Below are positions 8,602 through 17,977 of a stretch of DNA of 64,000 nucleotides, in pieces. The DNA comes from Nocardioides piscis (GTDB taxonomy: Bacteria; Actinomycetota; Actinomycetes; Propionibacteriales; Nocardioidaceae). Location of the stretch: assembly GCF_011300215.1 (NCBI RefSeq), contig NZ_CP049866.1:496001-560000 (forward strand), in the 5' to 3' direction. Made by a program: the position numbers and the translations under genes. Each line of letters starts with the position of its first letter. Position 1 is the stretch's first letter. The notes beneath the pieces are model-generated. The model saw only the letters and a list, made by a program, of their open reading frames with translations. It ran no database searches and was not told where the DNA came from.

Positions 8602-10284
8602 ATGGATAATCCCGGGGTGCGGGGACGTGGGAGGCTGACGAGGCTGGTGCGATGGGGCGCCGCTGCCCTGGCCGTCCTCGGGCTCCTGGTCATGCTGGGT
8701 GCAGCAGTCGTGGCCGGACTCGTCGGCTCTGACGACACCATCGTCACCGAGCCCGCCCGGATCGGTGGGGACGGCCGGCCCGTCCTGACCGCTCCGGAGC
8801 TCCTGGCGTACGAGGGCGTCTCGATCACGTTGCGCGCCTCGGCACCCGAGGGCGTCTTCGTCGCCACCGCCCACCCGGTCGACGTGGCGGACTTCGTGGG
8901 CGACTCCTCCCGCCTGCGCCTGGACAGCGTCACCAGCACCGGCGTCCGCTCCGAGGAGCTGGGGTCGGGCCCGCCCGTCGACCCGGCGTCGGCCGACTTC
9001 TGGACCCACTCGCTGAGCGGACCGGAGACGGCCGAGCTCACCCTCGTCCGGGATGCCGCAGCGGCCCAGTGGGTGATCGCCCCCCTCGCAGGCGAGGGAC
9101 CGACGACCGTCTCGTTCGCGGTGACCCGGCCGGGCCTGTTCCGCACGGCGCTCGGCGGCCTCGCCGTCGGCGTCCTGCTCCTGCTCGTCGCCGTCGAGGT
9201 CCTCCTCCGTTCCCGTCCGACACGTCCCCGTCGCCGTCGTGGCTCGCACACCGGGTCGCACACCTCCGGGCTGCCGTCGGCCGCCGAGCGGATCGCCGCC
9301 TTCGTGCCCAACCACCAGCGCCCGGTCGGGGGCTCGCGCAAGCTGACCCGCTCCGGGATCGTGGTCACCGTCCTCGCCCTCACGCTCTCGGGCTGCACAC
9401 CGGCGGACCTGCTGCCGGCGCAGCGCGCAGCAGGCGCCCTGGCGACCTCGAAGGTGGCGCTCGCCGACACCGAGGTGCCGGAGCTGTTCGCGTCCTACCG
9501 TGCGCGGCTGGCTCGCGCCGTCAAGGCCGCGAGCCCGCCTCACTATCGCGAGGGCAGGTGGCGGCTCGCCGACCAGGGACCGGCGCTGGAGAGCGACCGC
9601 TTCGGCACCCGCGTCGCCCGACTGACCGGACTGGGCCGCCAGGCCGTTCCGAACCACCGGGGACTCACGGCCTACTCCCCTCGCTTCGAGGCCTACCCCA
9701 TGTGGTCGCTCGTGGCTTCGAGGGCGTCCGGCCAGACCCGCATCGACCTGTTCACCCGCGAGTCGGTCATGTCTCCTTGGCTGCGGGCGGGCGGCTCCGC
9801 GCTGACCGAGCTGCCCGACGGGGTGCTGCCGGCCGCAGGACGTCCGCGGCAGGCGGGCGACAGCGACGCAGCCGCGGCCGCGACCGTGGCGTGGCGCGAC
9901 TACCTCACCTCGGGTGAGCGCGACGACCGGCTCGACCTCGACAGCGGCTCGCGGAAGTGGCGCGAGAACATCGCCGACCTCGGCGCGAGGGCCATGTTCC
10001 GCAGCGCCTCGGTCACGGTCGAGCCGGCGGGACGAACCAACGTGAGCAGAGTCGTCTCGATCGCAGACGGCGCGCTGGCCCTGGTCGTCCTCGACGTGAC
10101 CACCCGGCTCGTCGGGCGGCCGGACCTGAGGGTGGGCTGGGCGCCGCCATACGCGAAGTATCGAGCCAGCCGCGGTGGGGTGCTTGCCCTGCGCAACCTC
10201 GCGGTCGGGGTCGTCCACCTGCCCGAGCAGGGGCCCCCCCAGCTCCTGGGGTCGAGCTTCAGCGAGGTCCCGGTCGGTCGCTGA
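8602..10284 (+). CDS. Unknown two-segment membrane protein with an internal lipobox-like motif
   Basis: I do not recognise this 560-residue protein. It has an N-terminal transmembrane helix (about 15-42), a small extracytoplasmic domain and a second helix (about 180-203). An Arg-rich cytoplasmic stretch (RPTRPRRRRGS) and a third hydrophobic segment (about 249-264) follow, the latter ending LALTLSGCTP, which resembles a lipoprotein signal. A second soluble domain runs to the C-terminus (about 295-560). The layout looks like a membrane protein fused to a lipoprotein. The start is uncertain: ATG 8602 or GTG 8617. The 3' end overlaps the convergent menD gene by 26 bases. Confidence 0.75.
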   Translation: MDNPGVRGRGRLTRLVRWGAAALAVLGLLVMLGAAVVAGLVGSDDTIVTEPARIGGDGRPVLTAPELLAYEGVSITLRASAPEGVFVATAHPVDVADFVGDSSRLRLDSVTSTGVRSEELGSGPPVDPASADFWTHSLSGPETAELTLVRDAAAAQWVIAPLAGEGPTTVSFAVTRPGLFRTALGGLAVGVLLLLVAVEVLLRSRPTRPRRRRGSHTGSHTSGLPSAAERIAAFVPNHQRPVGGSRKLTRSGIVVTVLALTLSGCTPADLLPAQRAAGALATSKVALADTEVPELFASYRARLARAVKAASPPHYREGRWRLADQGPALESDRFGTRVARLTGLGRQAVPNHRGLTAYSPRFEAYPMWSLVASRASGQTRIDLFTRESVMSPWLRAGGSALTELPDGVLPAAGRPRQAGDSDAAAAATVAWRDYLTSGERDDRLDLDSGSRKWRENIADLGARAMFRSASVTVEPAGRTNVSRVVSIADGALALVVLDVTTRLVGRPDLRVGWAPPYAKYRASRGGVLALRNLAVGVVHLPEQGPPQLLGSSFSEVPVGR

Positions 10285-11881
10285 GGGCCCGGATGCGGGC
10301 GTCGAGGTCACGCCGGTTGTCGCGGCGGCAGCCGACCTCGATCACCTCGATCCCACCGTTGGGCGAGGCGAGCGCCTGCTCGAGCGCCGGCAGGCTGTCG
10401 ACGCGCAGGTGTGGGGTGCGAGTGGCCGCGCACAGGCTGGCCAGGTCGACCCCGTGCGGGGTGCCGAAGAGGGTGTCGTAGCGGTCGGCATAGTCCTCGG
10501 CGCCCTGCTCGAGCGAGGCGAAGATCGCCCCGCCGTCGTCGTTGACGACCACGATCGTGAGGTCCGGTCGGGCCTCGCGGGGGCCGAGGACGAGGCCGGT
10601 CAGGTCGTGCACGAACGTCACGTCGCCCATCAGGGCCAGGGCGCGGCTGCTCTGCGGTCGTCCCAGGGAAGCACCGATCGCGCTCGAGACGGTGCCGTCG
10701 ATCCCCGCCAGGCCCCGGTTGGCGATGACCAGGCGGCGCATCCCCACGCGGTAGCGGGCGGCCATCAGGTCGAGGTCGCGGATCGGGCTGGAGGCACCCA
10801 CCCACAGCAGGCCACCGGGTGGCACCGCCCGGCTCACTGCGCCCGCTACCTCGTGGGGCGTGAGGTCGGGCTCGGCCGCGAGCAGGGCATCCAGGCGCCG
10901 GCAGACCTCCCGGTCGTGGTCGCGCCACTCGTCCAACCAGGCGCGGTCGTCGAGACCCTGCACGTGGACGCCGTCGTGGGCACTGACCTCCACGTCGACG
11001 GGGAAGGGTCGATCGGCCCAGAAGCCGGCCGGGCGCACGCTCACCACCTCGACGTCCCCGCGAGCCAGGAGCCGCCCCACCGGCCGGGACAGCGTCGGGT
11101 GGCCCAGGACCACCACCCGCTCGACCCGGGCGCCCAGATCGCCCTCGAGCAGCAGTCGATAGCTGCGGATCGCGTGGTCACCGGTCCGCGATCCGCTGGT
11201 CGGTTCGGCCAGCAACGGCCACCCGGCTGCCTCGGCGAGGACCCGTGCACGGGGACCGGCGTCGTCGCCTGCCACCACCACGGTGCGCGGACCCGTCGAC
11301 ACGACGTGCGGCGCGGGGGCCGGTCGCTCCGTGCTGGCCGGCGGCGCGGTGGCCGCCACCGCCTGCCACCGGTCCGCGGGCACCAGAGGGTCGTCGAAGC
11401 AGATGTTGAGGTGCCTCGGCCCGCCACCGGCCAACCACGCTCGGAGGTCGGCACCGACCTCGTCCACGACTGTCGCCAGGTCGAGGGTCGCCACGTGCGG
11501 CTCGAAGACGCCGAGCTGGTCGGTGGTCTGGCTGGCCCCGGTCCCGCGAAGCCGGATCGGCCGGTCGGCCGTCACGACGACGAGCCCCAGGTCGGCATGG
11601 GCCGCCTCCATCACGGCCGGGTGGAGGTTGGCCACCGCCGTCCCCGACGTGCAGACCACGGCCGCCGGGCGCCGCGACACCTTGGCCAGGCCGAGGGCGA
11701 GGAAGCCGGCCGTGCGCTCGTCGATGCGGGTGTGCAGTCGGACCAGGCCCGACTGCGCCGCGTCATACAACGCAAAGGCCAGCGGCGCGTTGCGTGAGCC
11801 GGGGGCGAGGACGACCTCGGTGACGCCGGCGCCGGCGAGCGACGAGACCACCTCGCGCGCCAGGCTCGTCGCATCGTTCAT
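10259..11881 (-). CDS. menD: SEPHCHC synthase (2-succinyl-5-enolpyruvyl-6-hydroxy-3-cyclohexene-1-carboxylate synthase)
   Basis: This thiamine diphosphate enzyme joins isochorismate and 2-oxoglutarate in menaquinone synthesis. The 540-residue product starts with the family signature VVSSLAGAGVTEVVLAPGSRNAPLA and contains RLHTRIDERTAGFLALGLAK. It ends with the cofactor-binding region ALMGDVTFVHDLTG ... IVVVNDDGGAIFASLEQG (about residues 425-465). Length is normal. The ATG at 11881 overlaps the menC stop (ATGA); a longer open frame upstream is only menC read in another frame. It is the last gene of menE-menC-menD, and its final 26 bases overlap the convergent 8602-10284 gene. Confidence 0.97.
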   Translation of the reverse strand: MNDATSLAREVVSSLAGAGVTEVVLAPGSRNAPLAFALYDAAQSGLVRLHTRIDERTAGFLALGLAKVSRRPAAVVCTSGTAVANLHPAVMEAAHADLGLVVVTADRPIRLRGTGASQTTDQLGVFEPHVATLDLATVVDEVGADLRAWLAGGGPRHLNICFDDPLVPADRWQAVAATAPPASTERPAPAPHVVSTGPRTVVVAGDDAGPRARVLAEAAGWPLLAEPTSGSRTGDHAIRSYRLLLEGDLGARVERVVVLGHPTLSRPVGRLLARGDVEVVSVRPAGFWADRPFPVDVEVSAHDGVHVQGLDDRAWLDEWRDHDREVCRRLDALLAAEPDLTPHEVAGAVSRAVPPGGLLWVGASSPIRDLDLMAARYRVGMRRLVIANRGLAGIDGTVSSAIGASLGRPQSSRALALMGDVTFVHDLTGLVLGPREARPDLTIVVVNDDGGAIFASLEQGAEDYADRYDTLFGTPHGVDLASLCAATRTPHLRVDSLPALEQALASPNGGIEVIEVGCRRDNRRDLDARIRALSDRPGPR

Positions 11882-12813
11882 GCCTGCCTCACTCCTGCCA
11901 GTCGCTGTTGCCAGTGCGCCACCCGGTACGGGTCGGCGCAGAGCCGCTCCCACGCACTCTCGTCCACCGCCGGCCTGCGCACGGGCAGCATGCCAGCCAC
12001 CGGCAGCAGCGGTTCGACCGCGACGTCGTCGGCCAGGAGCTGGACGGTGGCCAGGCCGCAGGCGTGCTCGAGGCTGGGCAGCGCTGCCGCCAGGGCCACG
12101 CCTGCCGCGATGCCGATGCTCGTCTCGACGGCACTCGAGACCACCACAGGCATGCCGATGTCCTCCGCGATCCGCAGGCAGGCCCGAACCCCACCCAGCG
12201 GCTGGACCTTGAGGACGGCGATGTCGGCGGCCTCCAGGTCGCGCACGCGATAGGGGTCCGCGGCCCGCCGGATCGACTCGTCGGCGGCGATCGGCGCGTC
12301 GACCCTGCGGCGTACGGCGGCGAGGTCCTCCACGCTCGCGCACGGCTGCTCGACATATTCGAGCCCGCCTGCAGCGAGCGCGAGCAGCCGGATCGCGGCG
12401 ACCGCTCCTTCGAGGTCCCAGCCGCCGTTGGCGTCGATCCGGATGAGCCCACCGGGTCCGAGCGCGTCGCGCACAGCCTCGAGCCGCGCCTCGTCCTCGG
12501 CGAGAGCCTGACCGGCTTCGGCGACCTTGACCTTGGCGGTCGTGCAACCGCCGGCCAGGACGATGGCGTGGGCCCGCTCGGGGCTGCAGGCCGGGACCGT
12601 CACGTTGACCGGGACGCTGTCGCGCACCGGGTCTGGCCAGTCGCCCGCGGCGGCCTCGAGGGCGCAGTCGAGCCAGGGCCTGGCCTCGGCGTCGGCATAT
12701 TCCAGGAACGGCGACCACTCGCCCCAGCCGGCGTCACCACGGATCAACATGCCCTCGCGGTGCGTGAGCCCGCGGAACCGCGTGCGCAGCGGGATCGAGA
12801 AGACGTGGGTCAC
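11878..12813 (-). CDS. menC: o-Succinylbenzoate synthase
   Basis: MenC dehydrates SHCHC to o-succinylbenzoate. The 311-residue enolase-superfamily protein shows the catalytic lysine region CTTAKVKVAE and the metal ligands in RIDANGGWD, EQPCASVEDL and ADES. The second lysine lies in IAVLKVQPLGG. The start is the GTG at 12813, overlapping the menE stop as GTGA; the open frame extends further upstream but only within menE. It is the middle gene of the coupled menE-menC-menD operon. Confidence 0.95.
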   Translation of the reverse strand: MTHVFSIPLRTRFRGLTHREGMLIRGDAGWGEWSPFLEYADAEARPWLDCALEAAAGDWPDPVRDSVPVNVTVPACSPERAHAIVLAGGCTTAKVKVAEAGQALAEDEARLEAVRDALGPGGLIRIDANGGWDLEGAVAAIRLLALAAGGLEYVEQPCASVEDLAAVRRRVDAPIAADESIRRAADPYRVRDLEAADIAVLKVQPLGGVRACLRIAEDIGMPVVVSSAVETSIGIAAGVALAAALPSLEHACGLATVQLLADDVAVEPLLPVAGMLPVRRPAVDESAWERLCADPYRVAHWQQRLAGVRQA

Positions 12814-13841
12814 GGCCGGGCTCCCAGCAGGCCCCGCAGCGCCTCCCGGTCGACCTTGCCGTTGGCGAGCAGGGGAAGCAGATCGAGGGCCACGACCTGC
12901 TGTGGCGCCCACGTGCGGGGGTGCTCGGACCCGACCCAGTCCCGGACCTCGTCCAGGGCGACCTCACCGACCACGAACGCCACCACGCGGCTCCCCCACT
13001 CGGCATCCTCGACGCCAAGGACCTCGACCTGCTCGAGCGCCGGGTGCTGCCGCAGCCTGGCGGCGACCGCCGGCAACGGGATCTTGACCCCGCCGCTGAC
13101 CACCACGTCGTCGGCGCGGCCCAGGACGTGGAGCCGGCCCTGCTCGTCGATCCGACCGATGTCGGAGGTGACGTAGGAGCCGTCGACGAGCGTCCTGGCC
13201 GTCAGCGCGGGGTCGTCGGCATAGCCGGAGAAGATCGTGGGACCGCCGATCCGGATCCGGCCGTCGGCGCCGACGTCCACCGACACTCCGTCGAGCGGCC
13301 GACCGTCATAGACGCACCCACCTGCTGTCTCGCTGGCGCCGTAGGTCGCGACGATCCGCAGACCCTGCTCCTCGGCCCGCGCCCGCAGGTCCGGGTCGAT
13401 CGGGCCGCCCCCGAGCAGGATCGTGTGCAGTGCACGCAGGGCCGCCACCTGGCGGTCGTCGGCCAGCAGGCGGTGGAGCTGTGTGGGCACCAGCGAGGTG
13501 AAGAGCGTGCTCGTCGGCGCGGAGGACACCGCAGCCTCGAGGTCGAGGTCTGCGACCACCACGGGCTGATGACCTGCGACCAGCGACCGCACGACCACCT
13601 GCACGCCTGCGACGTATGACGACGGCAACGCCAGCAGCCACCGGCCCTGGGCCCCGAGCCGCTCCGCGCTCGCCTCGACCGAGGCGACGACTGCGGCCCG
13701 GGAGAGCACGACCCGCTTGGGAGCCCCGGTCGATCCCGAGGTGGTGATGAGCAGGGGGTCGGCCGGCTCGTCCTGGCCGAGCCACGCGCCCAGCTGGGCG
13801 ATCGCCACCCGTGGGTCGGCGGCGGGACTCAGCAGGCTCAC
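12810..13841 (-). CDS. menE: o-Succinylbenzoate-CoA ligase
   Basis: MenE activates o-succinylbenzoate to its CoA ester through an adenylate. The 343-residue protein is the short form usual in actinobacteria, lacking much of the N-terminal subdomain of other acyl-CoA synthetases. The AMP-binding P-loop TTSGSTGAPKRVVLSR is at about residue 33, followed by ATYGASETAGGCVYDG, TSDIGRIDEQGRLHVLGRADD and the C-terminal lysine motif LLANGKVDREAL. It leads menE-menC-menD and probably shares a promoter with nothing else. menB, needed for the next step, is not in the window. Confidence 0.95.
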   Translation of the reverse strand: MSLLSPAADPRVAIAQLGAWLGQDEPADPLLITTSGSTGAPKRVVLSRAAVVASVEASAERLGAQGRWLLALPSSYVAGVQVVVRSLVAGHQPVVVADLDLEAAVSSAPTSTLFTSLVPTQLHRLLADDRQVAALRALHTILLGGGPIDPDLRARAEEQGLRIVATYGASETAGGCVYDGRPLDGVSVDVGADGRIRIGGPTIFSGYADDPALTARTLVDGSYVTSDIGRIDEQGRLHVLGRADDVVVSGGVKIPLPAVAARLRQHPALEQVEVLGVEDAEWGSRVVAFVVGEVALDEVRDWVGSEHPRTWAPQQVVALDLLPLLANGKVDREALRGLLGARP

Positions 13842-13865
13842 CCGCCGAACGCTATCGGCCGGTGG

Positions 13866-14315
13866 TCAGAACTCGCCGTCGGCGTCGTCCGGGACCGCCT
13901 CGTGGCCCTCGCGCCCGGGGGTGCGCCGCAGCTCCTTCATCTCGGCCTCGAAGATGTGTCGCCGCCCGCCGACCAGCTCGTCGAGCGCACGCTGCTGGAT
14001 GCCCTTGGCCTCGGCATAGAAGCCGTCGTCATAGGCCTCGACCATCTGGAACGACCACATGCCCGGCAGCGGGTTGCGGCCCAGGACCCCACCGTCGAGC
14101 GCGTCGGCGATGTCGTCGTGCCCGGCGGCGCGCACCAGCTCGGTCGCCTCCTCCATCGTCGACTCCGCGCTACCCATCAGCCGGTGGAAGGCGTAGAGGT
14201 GGCCGCGCGCGTCCTCGACGTGGTCCATCGCGGCGGAGAGCTTGCCGAGGGCCTCGATCGTGGCGTCGCTGACGCCCTCGGGCCGGCGGTGCTCGGGAGA
14301 AGGTCGGTCACTCAT
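13866..14315 (-). CDS. Conserved protein of unknown function (men cluster)
   Basis: I do not recognise this 149-residue soluble protein. It is acidic and mostly helical in appearance (DATIEALGKLSAAMDHVEDARGHL and a central MEEATELVRAAGHDDIADAL), with no signal peptide or membrane segment. The ATG at 14315 is chosen; an ATG five codons earlier (14330) is possible. It ends 24 bases before menE on the same strand and is divergent from the MFS gene, so it may be co-transcribed with menE-C-D. Coding potential is supported by GC-rich third positions and the tight fit to its neighbours. Confidence 0.75.
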   Translation of the reverse strand: MSDRPSPEHRRPEGVSDATIEALGKLSAAMDHVEDARGHLYAFHRLMGSAESTMEEATELVRAAGHDDIADALDGGVLGRNPLPGMWSFQMVEAYDDGFYAEAKGIQQRALDELVGGRRHIFEAEMKELRRTPGREGHEAVPDDADGEF

Positions 14316-14427
14316 GGGCTCGAGCATCACAGACGACGCGCGCCCCTCACCACCTCCGCACGGGCGTCCCGGCAGCGGCCGAAAACCGCGCGACAGCCCG
14401 GGAGGTCGAGCTGCACAATGACAGGCG

Positions 14428-15816
14428 ATGCCACTGATGAAGCGCTTCGTCGCCTATGCCAAGCCGCCCACCCCCCTGGCCGGCAAGCTGGCCGCCGTGT
14501 CACTGCTCTTCGCCGTCGGCGAGGGTGCGTTCCTGACCGGCTCGGCCGTCTTCTTCACCAAGGTCGTCGGCCTGAACGGGGCGCAGATCGGACTGGGCCT
14601 GACACTGGCTCTGGTCGCGGCCTTCATCAGCGCCTATCCGATGGGCAGGCTCGTCGACCGGATCGGTCCCAAGCGGTGCTGGGCGATCAGCTCGGCCGGT
14701 CAGGCGGCGACGTTCACCGTGTGGCCGTTCATCGACGACTTCTGGGGCTTTGTCGCGATGGCGGTCACCATGGAGGTGTTCGGCAGCCTCGGCGGCGCGG
14801 CGCACGGGGCCTACACGATCGACGTGCTCCCTCCGCGCGAGCGGGTGACGTCGCGGGCCTACATGTATTCCGCACTCAACGTCGGGTTCTCGCTCGGGGC
14901 GCTGGTGAGCGTGATCGCGCTCGCCCCCGAGTCCACCACGGTGCTGTTGTTGATCCCCTTCTTCACCGCGATCAGCTTCGCCGTCAACGCCGTCGCCGTC
15001 ACCCGGTTGCCCGACGCTCCCCACGACTCGATGACCATGGACGAGCGAAGGGTCAAGGTCCCCGGTCCTGGCCCCATGAAGAACGTCGGCTGGCTGGTGA
15101 CCTCGTTCTTCCACGGCGTCATGTGGACCAACCAGGTGCTGCTCCACCTCGTCATCCCGCTGTGGCTGGTGGAGAGGACCGACGCGCCGTGGGTGGTGCT
15201 CTCGCTGCTGTTCGCCACCAACACCGTGATGTGCATCTTCCTGCCGCTCGCCGCCGCCCGCGGGATCAAGGACAACGCGACCGCCCTGCGCGCCGTCCGG
15301 GTCTCGACGACGTTCTTCATCGTCTGCTGTGTGATCACGCTCTCGACCCACCACTCCGTGGGCCTGCTGACGGTGGTCCTGTTCTTCCTCGGGCACGTGA
15401 CGCTGACGGGTGCCGAGCTCTATCTCGCGGCCGCCGGCTGGACCTTCGAGGCCGAGCTGAGCGACCCCCGGCGCCGCGGCGAATACCAGGGCGCAGCGGA
15501 GCTCAGCGCCACGCTCGGCAAGGTGTGGGCGCCGGCGCTCTACACGTTCCTGGTGATGACCTGGGGCAGCACCGGCTGGCTGGTCATCGCCGGCATCGTC
15601 ACCCTGGCCGCCGCCGGGCTGCACCCCTCGACGGGTGTGGCGCGCAGGTTCCTCGAGCGCCACGTCCCGCCCGAGGTGCTCGCCGAGGCCTCCGCCTCCG
15701 ACCCCGCCGAGGACCCCGGGTCCTTGGCTCCGGTCGGCCCGCCGAGCGTCACCCAGCCCGCCGAGCCGGGCGGCGTCGGTCCCCTGACACAATCCACCGG
15801 TGGCAACCCCCTCTGA
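14428..15816 (+). CDS. MFS transporter
   Basis: This is a major facilitator superfamily permease of 462 residues with about 12 hydrophobic segments and a charged C-terminal tail (about 410-462). The loop after the second helix carries a variant of the family motif, GRLVDRIGPKRC, and a cytoplasmic loop (about 195-215) separates the two halves. Substrate is unknown; export is the more common role for this architecture in actinobacteria. The last 17 bases overlap menA, so the two are probably co-translated, although I know of no functional link to menaquinone. Confidence 0.88.
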   Translation: MPLMKRFVAYAKPPTPLAGKLAAVSLLFAVGEGAFLTGSAVFFTKVVGLNGAQIGLGLTLALVAAFISAYPMGRLVDRIGPKRCWAISSAGQAATFTVWPFIDDFWGFVAMAVTMEVFGSLGGAAHGAYTIDVLPPRERVTSRAYMYSALNVGFSLGALVSVIALAPESTTVLLLIPFFTAISFAVNAVAVTRLPDAPHDSMTMDERRVKVPGPGPMKNVGWLVTSFFHGVMWTNQVLLHLVIPLWLVERTDAPWVVLSLLFATNTVMCIFLPLAAARGIKDNATALRAVRVSTTFFIVCCVITLSTHHSVGLLTVVLFFLGHVTLTGAELYLAAAGWTFEAELSDPRRRGEYQGAAELSATLGKVWAPALYTFLVMTWGSTGWLVIAGIVTLAAAGLHPSTGVARRFLERHVPPEVLAEASASDPAEDPGSLAPVGPPSVTQPAEPGGVGPLTQSTGGNPL

Positions 15817-16681
15817 CTGGCTCGCCGGAGCCCGCCCGCGCACCCTGCCCGCGGCCGTCGCTCCCGTCCTGACCGGCACCGCGGTCGCTGCGTATGTCGA
15901 TGAGCCGGTGTGGTGGAAGGCGGCGCTCGCCCTCGTGGTCAGCCTCGCGCTCCAGACGGGAGTCAACTACGCCAACGACTACTCCGACGGGATCCGCGGC
16001 ACGGACGCCGACCGGGTCGGCCCGATGCGACTCGTCGGGTCGGGCGCGGCGTCGCCCAGGGCGGTCAGGACGGCCGCGTTCGTCGCCTTCGGGGTTGCCG
16101 GCGCCGCCGGTCTGGTGCTGGCCGCCACGACCGCGTGGTGGCTGGCCGGCGTCGGCCTCGTGTGCGTCCTTGCCGCGTGGTTCTACACCGGCGGTTCCAA
16201 CCCCTACGGCTACCTCGGTCTCGGCGAGGTGATGGTTTTCGTGTTCTTCGGGCTCGTCGCCGTCATCGGCACGACCTACGTCCAGACCGAGACCTTCGAG
16301 TGGCTCGCCCTCGCCGGAGCCGTCGGCATCGGGGCGCTGGCCTGCGCGATCCTGGTCGTCAACAACCTGCGCGACATCCCGACCGACACGGTGGCCGGCA
16401 AGCGCACTCTCGCCGTCGCGCTGGGTGACGAGCGCACCCGCTACCTCTATGCCTTCCTGGTCGCCGCCGCCGCCGTGGCGGGCGTGGCGGTCGCTGCCGG
16501 GTCCACGTGGTGGGCACTGCTCGGGCTGGTGTTCCTGCTCCCGATGGTGGCACCGCTGCGCACCGTCCTCGGTGGGGCGACCGGACCCGCCCTGGTGCCT
16601 GTGCTCCAGCAGACCGGGGTGGGCGAGCTGCTCTGGGCGGTTCTCGTCGCCACACCCCTGTTCGTCGCGGGGATCGGATAA
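15800..16681 (+). CDS. menA: 1,4-Dihydroxy-2-naphthoate polyprenyltransferase
   Basis: MenA attaches the polyprenyl side chain to dihydroxynaphthoate in the membrane, giving demethylmenaquinone, the substrate of MenG at 3391-4080. The 293-residue protein starts WLAGARPRTLPAAVAPVLTG. It contains the Mg-prenyl-diphosphate motif NYANDYSDGIRGTDADR (about residues 56-72) and a second one, VNNLRDIPTDTVAGKRTLAV, and has about eight hydrophobic segments. The GTG start at 15800 lies inside the 3' end of the MFS gene. Length is normal. Confidence 0.96.
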   Translation: MATPSDWLAGARPRTLPAAVAPVLTGTAVAAYVDEPVWWKAALALVVSLALQTGVNYANDYSDGIRGTDADRVGPMRLVGSGAASPRAVRTAAFVAFGVAGAAGLVLAATTAWWLAGVGLVCVLAAWFYTGGSNPYGYLGLGEVMVFVFFGLVAVIGTTYVQTETFEWLALAGAVGIGALACAILVVNNLRDIPTDTVAGKRTLAVALGDERTRYLYAFLVAAAAVAGVAVAAGSTWWALLGLVFLLPMVAPLRTVLGGATGPALVPVLQQTGVGELLWAVLVATPLFVAGIG

Positions 16682-16712
16682 ACGGGTTGTCGCGCTGACT
16701 AGCGTGGACCGT

Positions 16713-17972
16713 GTGGACTACGACTTCGCGATCCTCGACCCGCACGACGAGTCCGAGGACAACGTCGCCGCGCTGACCGCGTGGGTGAAGACCGTCTCCC
16801 ACGGCTTCCACGAGGGCACGCCCGGCGAGCTCCCGCTCAAGATCTGGCTCGACACGATGCGCGCCGACGACCAGCGGGTCTCGGGGGCCTGGCTGCCGGC
16901 GGGCGAGTTCGGCGCCGGACCCAACCCGGTCGCCACGTTCACCAGCTTCGACAAGACCCTCAACGCCGGGCTCGAGCTCGTCGACCTGCACATGATCACC
17001 GACGTCACGGTCAGCCCCGCGCACCGTCGCCAGGGCCTGCTCAGGCGCCTGATGGTCGACGACCTCGCCCAGTCCACGGCCCCGGTGGCCGCGCTGACCG
17101 TCTCCGAAGCCTCCATCTATGGCCGGTTCGGCTTCGGCGCCGCGACCTTCCGCCGCCACATCGAGGTCGAGACGACCCCACGCTTCGCGTGGCGGACGTA
17201 TGCCGACAAGGGCCGCGTCGAGATGCTGGAACCGGCCGACATGTGGCCCGTCGTCAGCGACCTGTTCGAGCGCTTCCACGCCACGACCCGGGGCTCGGTC
17301 GCCCGACACTCCGCCTATCGTGCGTTCATGACCGGCGAGGTCGACCCCGCCACCGGCAGCCCGGCGACCAAGCTGCGGGGCGCCGTCCACCTCTCCCCCG
17401 CCGGCGAGCCCGACGGCTATGTCCAGTGGCAGGTCGAGGACTACGAGCCGGGCAAGCCCACGCCCCTCCGGGCCTCCCTGCTCGCCCTGGGCGACGAGGC
17501 CCACCTCGGCCTGTGGCAGTTCCTGGCCGGCATCGACCTCACGCAGCGCGTCGTCGACCGGGCCAGCCGGCTCGACGACGTCCTCGACTGGAGCCTCACC
17601 AACGCCGACCTGGTCTCGGTCAAGGACGTCTACAGCCACATCTGGATCCGGGTGCTCGACGTGCCGCGCGCGCTGGCTGCCCGCCCGTGGTTCGCCGACG
17701 ACTCGATCGTGCTGGGCGTCGACGACCCGCTCGGCCACGCCGGTGGGGCGTTTCGGATCGACGCCCGCGACGGGCGGGCCGTGATCACGTCGACGACCGG
17801 CGAGCCCGACGTGTCGATGAGCGCCGAGACGCTCGGCTCGCTCTATCTCGGCGGAGTCGCCGTCGGCACGCTCGCCCGCGCCGGCAGGGTCACCGGGTCG
17901 AGCGGCGCCGTCGCCCGGCTCGCGGCGCTGATGGACGGCGGCGCAGCGCCATACGGCCTGACGAGCTTCTGA
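16713..17972 (+). CDS. Eis-like GNAT family N-acetyltransferase
   Basis: The protein resembles the mycobacterial Eis family, which acetylate amines including aminoglycosides and lysine side chains; the substrate here is unknown. It has about 419 residues in the usual three-part layout. An N-terminal GNAT domain carries the acetyl-CoA motif TVSPAHRRQGLLRRLM (about 104-119). A second GNAT-like domain follows, and an SCP2-like C-terminal domain ends in a free Phe carboxylate (GLTSF), as in Eis. Start choice is uncertain between GTG 16713 and GTG 16704, and no ribosome binding site is obvious. A 26-bp-arm palindrome follows the stop. Confidence 0.85.
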   Translation: MDYDFAILDPHDESEDNVAALTAWVKTVSHGFHEGTPGELPLKIWLDTMRADDQRVSGAWLPAGEFGAGPNPVATFTSFDKTLNAGLELVDLHMITDVTVSPAHRRQGLLRRLMVDDLAQSTAPVAALTVSEASIYGRFGFGAATFRRHIEVETTPRFAWRTYADKGRVEMLEPADMWPVVSDLFERFHATTRGSVARHSAYRAFMTGEVDPATGSPATKLRGAVHLSPAGEPDGYVQWQVEDYEPGKPTPLRASLLALGDEAHLGLWQFLAGIDLTQRVVDRASRLDDVLDWSLTNADLVSVKDVYSHIWIRVLDVPRALAARPWFADDSIVLGVDDPLGHAGGAFRIDARDGRAVITSTTGEPDVSMSAETLGSLYLGGVAVGTLARAGRVTGSSGAVARLAALMDGGAAPYGLTSF

Positions 17973-17977
17973 GCGTC

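Noticed and set aside
8512..10311. 599-residue minus-strand frame over the unknown membrane protein
   Set aside because: Arg/Gly/Ala-rich shadow without domains. The plus-strand frame has helices, signal-like segments and a plausible start. I cannot fully exclude it since the plus-strand protein is also unknown.
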